NCBI GenBank assembly: GCA_019188255.1
Contig: JAETXT010000009.1
Location: 2,728,001 to 2,792,000, forward strand
From: Verticillium longisporum
Taxonomy: Eukaryota > Ascomycota > Sordariomycetes > Glomerellales > Plectosphaerellaceae
Direction: 5' to 3'
DNA: 64,000 nucleotides
A program made the translations under genes and the position numbers. Below the pieces are notes generated by a model, which saw only the letters and a list, made by a program, of their open reading frames with translations, was not told where the DNA came from and ran no database searches. This document shows positions 12,094 through 24,295 of this stretch, piece by piece (the stretch's first letter is position 1; every line of letters starts with the position of its first letter).

Positions 12094-15087
12094 ATGGCGC
12101 CGAAGCAAGCTACGCTGGGGTACGTCCGGTCCTCGCAGACGACGCTGGGGTGTGTAGACAGACACGGCGTCTCCCCTTCGCCACCACAAACCTTCCCCCG
12201 AATGCATGGTGCGTCGGAGCTGCTGTGGGCTGGGTTCGCTGACAATGGCGCAGAAAGTTCTTTGGCGGCCAGGATGGGACCAAGGCGAAGCCGCAGCAGA
12301 GCAAGCTGAGCTTTGCGGCGAGGCCGGCGCCTAAGAAGGAGGTCAAGGCTGAGCGGGACGGGGTTGCTGACAAGGAGAATGGCGCTGCGTCTGCGGGTGT
12401 CAAGGAGGAGGATGGAGCTAAGAAAGGTCCGTTTTTTCTCTTCTCCCAGTGATCCTTCTCGGGGTTGTGTTGGGCTGACTGGTGTTGTCGTCCAGATTCG
12501 AAGAAGCGAGCGCATGCAGGCGATGACGAAGATGGCATGTCCTCCAACAGGACCGTCAAAACAGAAGAGGTCTCTGCGGATGAGGACGACGCCCCGGTTG
12601 TGAAGCGTGCGAGACGGAACCGCAATCGCATTGAGGACGACGAGGACGAGGGCATGGAGGAAGTGCCGGCTCCTAAACCGAGCCCGAAGAAGAGCCCCAA
12701 GAAGAGCAAGCGAGCTTCCAAGTCCAGGTCACCTTCGCCCAAGCGTGCGAAGGCCTCCCCGACCCCGGTACAAGCGTCAGAAGATTCTGATGTAGAGTCT
12801 GTGGGCTCGGTCGAGGATGACCTGGACTGCGAATCTTCCGCAGGTTCTGGAGCCGAGGATGCTGGGGACGCCGCCAAGACGGTCCTCAAGGCCAAAGGCA
12901 AAGGCAAGGCTGCAAAGGGCGGCAAGTCGGCTGCACAGTTGCTGGGAGCCCTGACAGCCCAGACGAAAGACCCGTACCCAGATTGGAACAAGGGCGATCC
13001 CGTACCGTATGCCGCGCTCTGCAAGACTTTCTCACTGGTCGAGCTCACAACAAAGCGACTGGAAATCATGGCGCATTGCTCAAAGTTCCTCCGTCAGGAC
13101 TTGCGTCTCACACCCGACGACCTGCTCCCCACAGTCCTCCTCATGATCAACAAACTTGCGCCAGATTACGCGGGCATTGAACTGGGCATTGGAGAATCTC
13201 TCATCATGAAGGCCATTGGCGAGTCGACAGGCCGTACCCTTCAGATCATCAAGCAGGACCAGAAGGAAATTGGTGATCTTGGTCTCGTGGCCGTGAAGAG
13301 CAGATCCACTCAACCTACCATGTTCAAGCTCAAGGCTCTCACTGTGCGGGGCGTGCACAAGGGTCTCATGGGTATCGCGACGGTGACGGGCAACGGTGCG
13401 CAAGGCCGCAAAGTTGATGGAATCAAGAAGCTTCTCTCATCCGCAGACGCAGCGGGTGGAAAGGTGGATATCTCCAAGGACAAGGGCGGACCGAGCGAGG
13501 CCAAGTTCTTGATCCGCTTCCTCGAGGGCAAGCTTCGTCTCGGTCTGGCTGAAAGGACTGTTCTGGTCTCCCTGGCTCAGGCTGTCGTGAACCACGAGGC
13601 TTCTGTCAAGGATCTTGTTGCGAGCCCCGAGGATGTCGAAAAGGCCGAGGCCATGCTCAAGACGGTTTACAGGTAAGGACCTCGACCGATTCTTCCCAAC
13701 TTCAACTACTGACCAAACCTAGCGAGCTCCCCAGCTACGATGTGATCATCCCCGCCATGGTTGAGCACGGCATCATGAACCTCCGCGAACACTGCAAACT
13801 GAAGCCTGGTGTGCCTTTGAAGCCCATGTTGGCCAAGCCCACGAAAGCTATCACCGAAGTCCTGGATCGCTTTGAGAACCAGACATTTACCTGCGAATAC
13901 AAGTACGACGGTGAGCGAGCTCAGATTCACTACGTTGCCAAGTCTGCGGATGAGGAGCTCAGCCAGTCCATGCCCGGCGCAACGAAGGAGGCAGCCAACG
14001 GTGTCGCCAACATATTCTCGAGGAACTCAGAAGATCTGTCCAAGAAGTATCCCGACATTCTCGCCAAGCTCCATACTTGGGTCAAGCCCGACACCAAGAG
14101 CTTCGTTCTCGACTGCGAAACTGTTGCTTGGGACGTTGTGGAGAAGAAGGTTCTTCCGTTCCAGCAGTTGATGACGCGGAAGAAGAAGGACGTCAAGATT
14201 GAGGATGTCAAGGTCAAGGTGTGCGTGTTTGCGTTTGATCTGCTCTACCTCAACGGCGAGGCTCTGGTTGAGAAGTCTCTCCGTCATCGTCGTGATCTGA
14301 TGGTCGAGGCCTTTGCACCTGTGGAGGGCGAGTTCTCGCTCGCCACATCTATGGATGGCCAGGAGCTCGAGCAGATCCAAGAGTTCCTGGACGAGAGTGT
14401 CAAGGCTTCCTGTGAGGGTCTTATGGTCAAGATGTTGGACGGCACAGAGAGCGGATACGAGCCCAGCAAAAGGAGTCGCAACTGGCTCAAGGTAAGCAAA
14501 ACCCCCCTGCCCCGAGCACATGTCTTGACAGAAAAACTAACCCGCACTAGATCAAGAAGGACTATCTCGCCGGCATTGGCGACTCGCTCGATCTCGTTGT
14601 TCTGGGTGCGTACCACGGCAAAGGCAAACGCACGTCCGTCTACGGAGCCTTCCTCCTCGCCTGCTACAACCCATCCGGCGAGGTCTACGAAACGGTCTGC
14701 AACATTGGCACCGGCTTCTCAGAGGCCGTGCTCGAGGAGCTTCACAAGCAGCTGTCCGAGATTGTCATTGACCGCCCGAAGCCCTTTTACTCCCACTCGG
14801 CCGGCGGCCAGCACCAGCCCGACGTTTGGTTCGAGCCCCGCTATGTCTGGGAGGTCAAGACGGCGGATCTGACGCTCAGCCCGCGCTACAAGGCCGGCGC
14901 CAAGGAGGGCGTCGATCCGTCGGGCGAGAAGGGCATCTCGCTCCGCTTCCCGCGTTTCATCAAGATCCGCGATGACAAGAAGCCGGACGAGGCGACGAGC
15001 AGCCGTCAAGTTGCCGAGATGTACCGAAAGCAGGAATCTGTGGCCAAGAGCAAGGGGCCAGCTGTCGATGATGACTTTGAGTACTAG
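12094..15087 (+). CDS. CDC9: ATP-dependent DNA ligase I (Cdc9 family)
   Basis: Joins Okazaki fragments and seals nicks in replication and excision repair, using ATP to form an enzyme-AMP intermediate. Five exons (12094-12119, 12254-12426, 12496-13672, 13723-14491, 14551-15087) give 893 aa. The N-terminus carries a PCNA-interacting PIP box, QATLGKFF, cut by intron 1. A long disordered acidic/basic region follows (KKRAHAGDDEDG, PKPSPKKSPKKSKR) with likely nuclear signals. The DNA-binding domain spans about 270-500. The adenylation motif KYDGERAQIH has its active-site lysine at about residue 519. Later nucleotidyltransferase motifs include FVLDCETVAWD, CEGLMVKML and RNWLKIKKDYL, the last crossing intron 4. 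An OB-fold C-terminus ends in DDDFEY. All parts of a fungal ligase I are present and uninterrupted. Confidence 0.97.
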
Positions 15088-15600
15088 TCGTCGAGTGTTG
15101 AAGGGGAATCGCCTGTGGAAGATGGGAGGTGGTGCAGGAGGTGTATGGAGACGCTACAGGTTGTTGCTACTGTTTGCCATATCTACATGACGGGAGGCGG
15201 CTGCATTGCTGGAGGTCTAGGCGCGAGGCGTTTTTATGAGAATAGCACCGTCGACTGGTGAGGATTGTCCAATTTATTTTCTGACAACTATCTCCTGGGT
15301 ATGACTGATGTTGTGAATCCAAGTGTTGAGAATGGCAGCGCCCCTTTCTTGTTGCCACCCTTGTAGCTGTTTCGAAGATTGAAATACTACTGCGACGCTT
15401 GGCGCAGTCCAACAACGGACTCGCTAGGCGTCTCCCTCCCCTTCAACTTACAAGCAAATAGTGATTGCAGCTCCCGAACCGCAGTAGTCACCAGCTCACC
15501 GCGAAAATAGGCAAGAAAATGAACAACACATAACGCGAGGCAGAAAAATCATATTGGTCGTGGCACTAGCACCGTCTATCAGATGTACACAGAAATATCA
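15088..15600. other. Convergent 3' region between DNA ligase I and the CLC gene
   Basis: The two flanking genes end towards each other. The 513 bp contain only short chance open frames and should hold both 3' UTRs. Confidence 0.5.
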
Positions 15601-18564
15601 TCACAGCATGGGCCCCCGCTCATGCGCAGGACTCATGGCTTCGCTCCCGCTCCGCTCTCGCAGCAAGCCCTGGGCCTCGCCGTCGCCGTCCTCCCTGGCG
15701 ATGCCAGTCTCCACGGTGCCGTCGCGGCCAGACGTGCCGGCCGTGCGCCTCGTCTCGTCCGCCCCGTTGAGGACGTACCACACGTCCTTCTTGGTGAGCA
15801 GGCCCTGCAGCACGCCTCTGTCGGCGAAGAGGACGTAGCGCAGCCCCAGCTTTTGAAAGTACGACACGACGAGGTGCAGGTTCGCGCGCGACGGCAGGGT
15901 GATGGGCGTCTGGTCCATCCAGGGGCGGAGGTCGAGCGTGGCGCTCGGGTCGGCCATGGGCTGGTGGGTGAAGGAGGCCTCCGTCTCGGGCGGCAGGTAG
16001 CGAGGGGGCTGGGCCGTGGAGCGAAGGTTGTAGGAGAGTTGGGCGCGGGAACTGTACCCGAGGAGGATGGCCTCGCGGGGGTCGGAGATGACGGGGAAGC
16101 CGCGGTGCGGGTTGGCGTCGAGAATGGCCGTTAGCGATGCAATGGTGTGGCCGGTCGCCGTGAGGACGACGAGGTCTTCGATGCGGGTCATGACCTGTGC
16201 GGCCGGGATGTCGGGGATCTGCGCCGTCTCGGCGTCCGGGTTGTCGAGGGAGGGGTATTCGTTGCAGAGAATCCAGGACTCGTAGGTGCCGCGGCGGGAG
16301 AACGCGGCACCTACCCACTTCGAGATCATGACGGCCACCATCATCGGCAGGACATATGTCAAGGCGCCAGTGAGCTCGAACATGATGACGACAATGGACA
16401 CGGTCATCCGGGTGACGCCTGCGAGGGTAGCCGCCGCGCCAACCACGGCGTACGTCGCTGGCGTGATACAAGGTATGTCGGGTGCACAGGAAACAAAGGC
16501 AAAGAAGTTGGGGTGGTTCTTGACCCAGATCTCCATGATAATGCCAACGGCCCGGCCGGTCAAGGCACCAATGGCCATTGAAGGCAAGATGATGCCGGCA
16601 GGAAGTTGCAGGCCGAATGTGATGGCCGCGAGAAGGAAGCCAAGAATAGCAGCGAACAGGAGCAGGACAATGGTGCTGGCAGAGGCCGCGCCTGTCTTGC
16701 AGAGGCCTATCTTGTCTTCAGAGTGTTTTCCACATTCGACGAAGAGGTTAGACACTAGTTCAGAAGACTGGATCTTCATGTAGAAATTGGGAAAGTTGAC
16801 CAGGGCTGTGAGAAGCGCAACGGCAATAACCTGGACAATGGGTCCAGGGAGCCATGTCGACCTCTTCTTCCAACGGGCCACGGCCATGTTAGCCTTGATG
16901 AAAAGGCCGCCGTAGATACCCTCAGAATGTCAGCAAAAACATTTGATTTAGGGCCTCGTCCAAGTACGTACGCCAATGATACCAAGGATGGCATAAGGGA
17001 TGATTTCGAAATCCGTCCACTCTGTGCTGACCTCAGCCTCGTACAAGACAAGCTTTCCGGTGCGGAAGGGGTCGAGAGCCTGAAGCATGACAGCGGCAGT
17101 CATGGCGCAGACAAAACTCTGCCACATTGTCTTGTCCGGGAAGTAGTAGGATATTTGCTATCCGTCGTCAATGCCGGTGTCCGTCAGACGTGTCAGACTA
17201 GAGATGACGTACCTCGAGACAGAACAACACGCCACCAATGGGCGAACCAAACGCAACCGAGATTCCAGATGCCGCAGCAGCAGAGAGAACTTCTCTTTTT
17301 CGAGCTGAGGTATATACATGTCAGGAGGTGCCGTTCCAACTGAAGTAATTGTGACTTACCCTCGTTGTCGTTGATGTTGCTGAACAGCTTGATAAACAGA
17401 TTCGCGCAACAGCACGCAACGTGGACCAGGGGGCCTTCCTTGCCCAGCCACATCCCAGAGGCCACGGCAAGACACTTCACAGCTGTTAGTCTAATGAGGA
17501 GAGAAAGCAGTATAGTGAAGACGAACCAAGCCCAAAGATTTTGTCACCAAAGTCCATCCACCCAAGAACCTGCGAATAACGAAGCCGCCCAGAACCGTCT
17601 TGATCTCGGGTATACCGCTATGCCTGGCATAAATACCATACTCCTGGACCAGAACGGCCGCTGAAAAGGCAAGAAATACCTGTGCTCGAGTTAGTCGGAG
17701 CAGGGCCACATGATCTACGCAAAGAGTCACGGACTGAAAAGATGAGAAACACAATGTACTCTATGATCCAAGCCCCGCCCTTGGACGCCACGCCAAGCGC
17801 CTTGGCCCAGGGAGTCCAACCGGCGCATTTCGAGGACTCGTCATACCCCCAGCAGCAGAAAGCCTTGTTGAGATGGAAGGCTCCGCCTTCGGGGCCGCTG
17901 GAGCAATAGCCCGTCTTGAGATCACCTAGCCAGTCCGTGGTGACGTCGATGCCCGCAGCGACAGTGCCCACGGCTAGACCGGTGAGGATCAAGATGAGCC
18001 AGACCTGGCTCGCGTCCGCGAATCGCCGGAAGAGCCCCATGAGACCGTGGGCGCTCGAGTGAAGCACGCGCAAGCGCTGGCGCTCCTTGGTGTATTCAAA
18101 GATCCAGTCGATCGCCGTCATGTCTTCGTAGCCCACTCTCCGCCCAGGGCCCTCGTGGTACCAGTCGGTTGGCGAGGCATCTTTCGCAGGTCGGTTGAAA
18201 GCCTCTCTGACATCCTCGTCTGCGCCAGTCGAGGCAAAGCCGTCGAGCATGAAGCTTGGTCGGGGGTCGTTGACCTCGGTGTCGCATTGGCCGTATCGTT
18301 CCCTGGTCGTCCGGTCAGGGAGGACAGAAAGCGCGCGGGCGCAGAGAATATGCCTTGCTTCTGTTTCCTCTTGAATGATATCGGTCCCTCTAAGCTTGCT
18401 TGAATCGGGTCCTGTGCCAGGACATGGCGATCGTCGTCATTGCCGTCGTCGAACAGGTCGTCCAACTCGTCGCTGTCGTCTGGATTCGATTGCGGTTGAG
18501 CGGTTCGATCGGGAGAGCGCGAGGATGATGAGGCGGCTGTGTTGTTTCCGTACGGGCCAGCCAT
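15601..18564 (-). CDS. CLC-family chloride channel/transporter with C-terminal CBS domains; one frame break near the N-terminus
   Basis: Endosomal/vacuolar CLC proteins move chloride, usually in exchange for protons. From the 5' end the exons are 18564-17735, 17679-17527, 17474-17360, 17304-17213, 17157-16972 and 16920-15601. Signature elements are RHSGIPEIK (selectivity segment), GKEGPLVH (gating Glu present), [18 protein letters not shown] (Gln where exchangers carry the proton Glu) and [18 protein letters not shown]. Two CBS domains follow, at [14 protein letters not shown] and [14 protein letters not shown]. The first in-frame ATG of the transporter frame is at 18250 (793 aa). Upstream, the frame starting [13 protein letters not shown] at 18564 is open and acidic, and would join this one if the five-base G run at 18262-18266 (C on the coding strand) had one more base, giving about 898 aa. 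I take the longer model with an assembly error, but the 18250 start cannot be excluded. Confidence 0.9.
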
Positions 18565-18877
18565 GTTTCGAGGCTGGCGGCATTGATCCAAGGTTGTGGT
18601 GCCTGTCGCAATCGAGGATCGCGGCGGCCTTGAAGCAAGTGCTTGATGACGAGACAGTAGGCAGTGGTGCATCCGCAGGGGGTCAAGCTCGAGCCACATG
18701 TGTGGCGCTTGCACCCAATGCCGGCGCTAGCCTCTTTTCTGACTCGGCGACGCCTCTGGAAGCCTCATCGCATCGTTCATCACGAAGCGTCTTTCAAGTC
18801 TACAGCGTTCGACGAGGAAGCTACCTGTATTGACATCCGAACCATTCTGTATTCTGTGTGGTTTGGTGTCAATAGAG
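18565..18877. promoter_or_regulatory. Shared promoter region of the divergent CLC and neurochondrin-family genes
   Basis: Start codons of the two genes are 313 bp apart if CLC begins at 18564, so their promoters must overlap or share this segment. No specific binding site is identifiable by eye. Confidence 0.55.
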
Positions 18878-20905
18878 ATGGCAGAAGCGTCTGCTGACGC
18901 CAAAGGGCCGGTGGACCCCCAAGCACCCCAGTCCGACACCAACACAAATGTTTCGATTTTGGATAACATCCGGGCATCATTGAAACGAAAGGATGATACG
19001 TCCAGATTCGTCGGGTTGACGATGCTCAGAACATTTCTTGATTCTTCTTCAGAGCTCAAAGACGACGAAGCAATTATCTCATCATTATGGGACGCAATAT
19101 CTCCTAAGTTTCTTGATCGTCTCCTGAAGTCAAAGGGTAGTCAGAACGACCAGCAGTCTACGCTCGACCTGGGCGTGCTGGTCATTCATAAATTCACACA
19201 GCTGCTCCCCGAGGAATCGAAGCGAGACAAGAAACTGGTAGGCAGGATACCGGTCCTAGTTGCTACAGTTTTGCGCAGGTAAAGTCTACTGTCTAGACAT
19301 ACGTGGCGCATCCATTGACATGCAATGTTGGACAGTTCCGAAGAGACAACGCAGCTCATTATCCAGACTCTGCTCGAGCTCGTGGCCTTCTCAGAAGGCG
19401 CCAAGTCTTTTATAGCCATAGAAGATCCCAGCCCCTTGATCGAGATCGCCCCCAGTCAGCCCCTGGCCCTCGAAGTCTTTGACTTGGCGTGGATCAATTG
19501 CATGGCAGGGAGTACGGACCGAACATCACTGCGGCCAGTTATCGACGAAAGTATTAAGGGCCTTGTATCATCATTCAAGGGCACTGATGGCGTGACTCTT
19601 CTGCGCTTCCTCGGCAACTTTCTCAGGAGGTCGCATCCCGAAGTAAGTCGGACCAAATGCTGCTTCAAGGTGCAAGTGGCTGACATTTCGCAGGGCCTTC
19701 CGCTCAATCCTACTTGGATTAAGCCAATCGTGAATTATACCCGAGATCTACTCACAAATAAACCGAACCCTGAAGCCAGGAATTCATATACGCTAGTCTC
19801 TGCCTCGCTGCTTGAGGTGTACCCTACTGAGGCGTCACGCCTCCTTTTCACAAATGATATCAAGGCGGACCGACCCTTTGCGTACCTCTTTATCACTCTT
19901 GTGCTCACAGAAATACGAGCAGTAACACCTCGGCTTCTCTCGCTCCTCAACGATCCCAGCTATCCGGACACTGCCAAAAGACTAGGATCCGCCTTTGATA
20001 TCATTACCCACTTCGTTGGCTATCTGATCAGAGCCATGGATGCCACGGCCGACGGGCAAGACGACCCATCCCTCATGCCGGCGGAATACCTGCTCAAACT
20101 GCGCACAAGTATCTCCGAAACCATGTCACTGGTCATCGAGTTCCTCCGCGATCGGTATGATGCTTCCGTCGCCGGCGCAATGGGCCTGCATCCCGATGCT
20201 CGCCCGAACGCTCCGGACCAGTGGCAAGACACACTGCCCATCACCTGGGATTCTTCCAAGGACGTCATCGACAACGATCCTCTCATCCTCGCCGAAATCC
20301 GCGCCCTCGCCATCTGGCTCCGCGAAGACGACAACAAGCTCCTGCGGAAAGAGGCTGCCGGCCTGACGGACATGTTCATGGACCTCTACCAGGCCAGCGC
20401 CCCCGAGCGACTCGACTTTCGGTCTCCCATCCTCGTCGCCCTCGAGGGTGTCGTTTTCGAGAACAAGGGCGTCGATGCCTTTGGGGCGAACGGCGGGTGG
20501 AAGATTCTCAGCCACGATCTCGTCAAGATCCTGCAGGGCGTACCTTCTGCGCGAGACGACCGGGAATCGTCTCGTGGCATGGAGATTGTACGCATTCTGC
20601 TCCCCTTTTCCGAGGCGGAAGAAAACGGCACGGAGGAGGACTGGATGGGCCTGGTCACGGCGATCGCAGCATGGGCGCCTCCGGATGGAGCGCAGCCGCT
20701 CGTGGACCTGGAGATGGAGGCGGCAGTGTTGCAGCTGGCTACTTCGCTGCTGACGAACGCGCATGAGGGTATGCGGAAGCGCTACGTTCACTCGACGGCT
20801 GCCATTGTCGAGATTGCGCGTCACTTGAGGGACCAGGTCGATGAGGGAGATGGGTCTCTGAGAGAATCTCTGGATGATGTGGTAGTCACGCTCGAGTCGC
20901 TATGA
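18878..20905 (+). CDS. Neurochondrin-family (DUF1941) armadillo-like protein
   Basis: Three exons (18878-19278, 19336-19642, 19694-20905) give 639 aa. The product is almost wholly alpha-helical, without signal peptide or membrane segments, and fits the neurochondrin family of helical-repeat proteins, whose fungal members are uncharacterised. Recognisable stretches include LLELVAFSEGAKSFIAIED, PLIEIAPSQPLALEVFDLAW and GVVFENKGVDAFGANGGWKI. Intron 2 (19643-19693, 51 bp) is in frame and could be read through without a stop; its GTAAGT donor and TTTCGCAG acceptor argue that it is spliced. The start at 18878 was preferred over an upstream non-ATG extension. No molecular function is claimed; animal neurochondrin is linked to neurite outgrowth and Rab/SMN binding, which does not transfer simply to fungi. 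Confidence 0.82.
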
Positions 20906-21271
20906 TGAGCTTTGCTGCGATATTCAGTCTCACTAGACACTGGATATGGGCTAGCTGCTACAGCTTCGAGGGCTCCAATGGCAGGCGAGAGGCCTTGATG
21001 CTACTTCTGGGTGCACACACTACGTTGCGTCTTGATGCAATTTCACGGCTGCTAAGCCGAACACGGTGACAAGCGAGTTCGTCTGTCGAACAATCACATG
21101 ATGTTCTCTTCTTGTCTGGGAAATGTAGTTCCAGCATATCCTCAAGGCGAAACGCTATTGGATTGTTCGTCCCAAGAACGAAAATTTGCAAAAGTCTAGG
21201 CTGATGAATTCATGAACAACCATGGCGTTGATGCTTAACCCCAGATCGGCACAGACATGCCTACCCGTGCC
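20906..21271. other. Convergent 3' region between the neurochondrin-family and VMA22-like genes
   Basis: The flanking genes converge here. No gene or repeat is visible. Confidence 0.5.
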
Positions 21272-21862
21272 TCACGTAGCCTCCACCAGGACTCCAGATG
21301 CGGCCCTGGTCCTCTGCGTCGCGATCTCCGCCTTGGCTCTCTTCTTCCGAGCCCTGCGAATCTGAATCTCCAGGCCCTTCATCTCCGCATCCACCGTCAC
21401 GAGCTGCGGCACAACATCCTCTACCGCACGGACGGCCTGCGCCTGCGCCTGCCGCAGCGGCATGGGTGCCAGGATGCCGAACCAGCGCAGCGGGTCCCTG
21501 GGGCGCGGCCTGGTCGTCTTCTCCTCTGCCTGCGTCTCAGTCGAGGCCTCGTGCTCGTCCGCCGGCTCGGCCTCTTGCTCCGGCGCGGGCTTGGGCTTGG
21601 CCTCGGGCTCATCGACGAGGAGGGAGGAGAAGCGCGGCGCGTCGCTGTCTGGGCCCTCGACAGCCAGCACGCGCGTGGCCTGCATCCGCTCGTCGTAGTA
21701 GTCCGGGCCGTACCGCACGCCGCGCTCTGCGGAGAAGTTGGCGCGCGCCAGGTTCTGGTACACGGCGGACTGGGCTTCGTTGAGGGCGGCGCGGAGGTTC
21801 GTGTACTGGTCCAGAAGACCGAGGTAGCGCTCTAGAAGCTCATCGATGTGATCGGTGTCCAT
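21272..21862 (-). CDS. VMA22: Vma22/CCDC115-like V-ATPase assembly factor
   Basis: Single exon, 196 aa. Vma22 (human CCDC115) acts with Vma12 and Vma21 in the ER to assemble the Vo sector of the vacuolar H+-ATPase. The N-terminal helix (MDTDHIDELLERYLGLLDQY) is coiled-coil-like, followed by a linker in which Glu, Lys and Pro dominate. The C-terminal block DPLRWFGILAPMPLRQAQ, and the following helix with LEIQIRRARKK, are the conserved features of the family. Length fits fungal members (about 180-220 aa). The family is weakly conserved in sequence, so this rests mainly on the LRWFGIL block and overall layout. Confidence 0.78.
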   Translation of the reverse strand: MDTDHIDELLERYLGLLDQYTNLRAALNEAQSAVYQNLARANFSAERGVRYGPDYYDERMQATRVLAVEGPDSDAPRFSSLLVDEPEAKPKPAPEQEAEPADEHEASTETQAEEKTTRPRPRDPLRWFGILAPMPLRQAQAQAVRAVEDVVPQLVTVDAEMKGLEIQIRRARKKRAKAEIATQRTRAASGVLVEAT

Positions 21863-22806
21863 GGTGGCAGTTGTGTGTGGAATGTTTTGCCGGTGCCAGG
21901 TTAAGCTGGTGGCGGCCGAGTGGTCCTGGGAATCCTCGGACCGTGCTCCCCACGGCGGTAGTCGCTCAGTTGATTCTTCTGCGGTGATGTGATGTAGTGA
22001 TGAACTGATTTTTCCAGAGGAAACTCGAGCTGCCCCTGAATGTCGTATCTGCCCTGATTCGTGAAAATGGCGACGACGATCTTGTGCCAGATGGGTATTG
22101 AGGAGTTACCTCTCTGCTCATATGACTGCCTACGTTCGCTGTGGACCAGTACTCCCAAGACGTTTCTGCACAGACCACTGCCCTACAGCCTTGGTCGAGG
22201 TCTGTGCGCACTCGTGTTCATTCCCCCGTCACAATCATCGGCAGGGACGTCGATCAGACTGTCCATCTACCAGGGTAAAATTCAACTCTATCCTACCAAT
22301 TGTCTGGGGACCCAGATCAGACATGAGGCGATTCTGTATCGTTTGTGCAGCTTGAGTCATGATATGTCCTGATTTTGTCAACCGCTGTTTCTGATTTGGA
22401 CTCATCTTGGCACCAATCTCCCCGGGTTACATCGACCCTCGAGATCGAGGGGCTGGCTTTGCATGGGGGAAACGATTGACTCCGAACTTTGGTTTTCACG
22501 CTTCACCGAGGACAGGAAAGCACCATGTGTCATCGAGAACGAACGATCAGGTCGACATCATGTGGCCTCCAGAGACGTACCTCGCAAGATGCTGACCGCT
22601 GCCTCCATGTCATGGATGCCCGTAACGGCACCAACGATGATAAGCACGAGGCGATGGAACCCAGCATGGGCAGATCATGTCGCAGGCGAAAGGGATGCTT
22701 CCTGGAAGCGAAGGCTTTCATTGTCGCGTGCCGTCGTCTCGGTGCTGCCTCCGCCATGCCATCTTGTGGAAGCAGATCACTGTAGCCGGGGTGCTTGCCA
22801 TGTCAA

Positions 22807-22858
22807 CATGGCTATCACACGGGGACAATTCCCAGCATGGCCATCGCACGGGGACAAT
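22807..22858. repeat. Imperfect direct duplication, 23-bp core at 29-bp spacing
   Basis: CATGGCTATCACACGGGG at 22807 recurs as CATGGCCATCGCACGGGG at 22836, both followed by ACAAT. Two mismatches. Non-coding. Confidence 0.85.
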
Positions 22859-23340
22859 CAACATGATGAACTAGATGGCACCGAGCATAGTGCGCCTTGG
22901 CTTCTGTGAATGGCCTCCGAACGACAAGAGGCAGTAGACGCTGTCAGCCTCCCCGACAGACCTGCGGGAGAACCGCATACCGACAGCACATCAAATCTCG
23001 GCTGGAGCCATGGTCGACATTGGATGACTTTAGCGGCAGTCGAGCCACCGCACCTCAACCGGGCGTCACGGTCCAGCCATCCAGCTGCCTCGTGTTTCTT
23101 GTGGAACATGTGTCCCACGCTGAACAACACTCGTAGAGATTATTTGGTAAATTGGGCGAGGACACCACACTAACATCCCTTGCATTGTCACATTCCGCCG
23201 CCGACCATTCTGCCTTTCTGAGCAAAGACGGTACATAAGGGTTGCGATAGTGAGGCGCGTGCATCTCCATCATGTACGACAAGGTCGACCGCTGCGTGGG
23301 GTGATACCGCTGGCTGCTGCTGCAGGTAGCCTTCCCACTG

Positions 23341-23373
23341 GCCCAACAGCCCAGCAGCCCAACAGCCCAACAG
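23341..23373. repeat. Short tandem array of CCCAACAG / CCCAGCAG units
   Basis: Four adjacent 8-bp units, one with an A to G change, within a non-coding region. Confidence 0.85.
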
Positions 23374-24295
23374 CCTCGACATTCTCCCCTGCCAGCTGGC
23401 TACTCGTAGCTCCTGCTGGCTCGACCGACGGACTACTGTAGCCCGCATGGCGAAAGGGCTGGGCCATGCGGCCGCATGGAGGCAGAGCGCATGGAGGCAG
23501 CATGGCATTGACGGGACGAGGTTAGGAGGCTAAAATAGGTACGCAACGGGGGAGGGGGGAGGAACCGCGTTTCGTTGGTCCGGTGGTGCTTCTTTTGGGC
23601 TGTCGGTCAATCGCGTGCCGTAAGGTTTGGGGGTCGTGTTGGTGTTGGGCCTCGTCTAGCTGTCTTTGTGTGGTCTTTATTGTCACGAAGCCCCCTTGAG
23701 CCACTTCGGATGCGCAATCCGTTGCAGCTCCTTTCGTTTGGCGTCTAGGTTTGTGGGCTGATTGAGGAGGGGGAAGCAGAGAGCTTTGTCATCACTCTGT
23801 GCGGTACCTGGGGACCTACGTTGGGTAAACGGAAGTGAAGCCAAATCGAACAAACATGTTGTAAACGGACATGCTTGCTACGAACATTGACTACACCACA
23901 GCTTCACTGGAACGTTCATGGAACACCTCGCATTGTACAAAGCCAGGCGTACAAAGCCAGGCAGGGCCATCGCTGCCACGCAAGTACCGAAGGGACTCAT
24001 CAATTGGCGACACAAAGGACGTGGAACTAGCCTTCTGGAAACACCCATTTGACAGTCTTCTCTGGCCAATGTACTGCAAGGCTGAACCCCCCTGGAGCCA
24101 CTCTGACCCACCAGCCCGTGTGTGTGGCTCCTCCCCTTTCATTACGGGAGGATACATGATGAACCCACCAAGCTGAGCTTTGCGCCCAGCCAAGTGAGTG
24201 AGTGCGTAGGTACCGTGAAGTCCCTTGTCAAACACCTTTCGGGCTAAAGCAGACTTCTCAGAGGTCACGAAGGCGAGCTTTTTCGTGTTGCAAAC

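Noticed and set aside
22463..22909. Possible small plus-strand gene of 148 aa
   Set aside because: Contains part of a non-coding direct duplication, no family resemblance, no supporting context.
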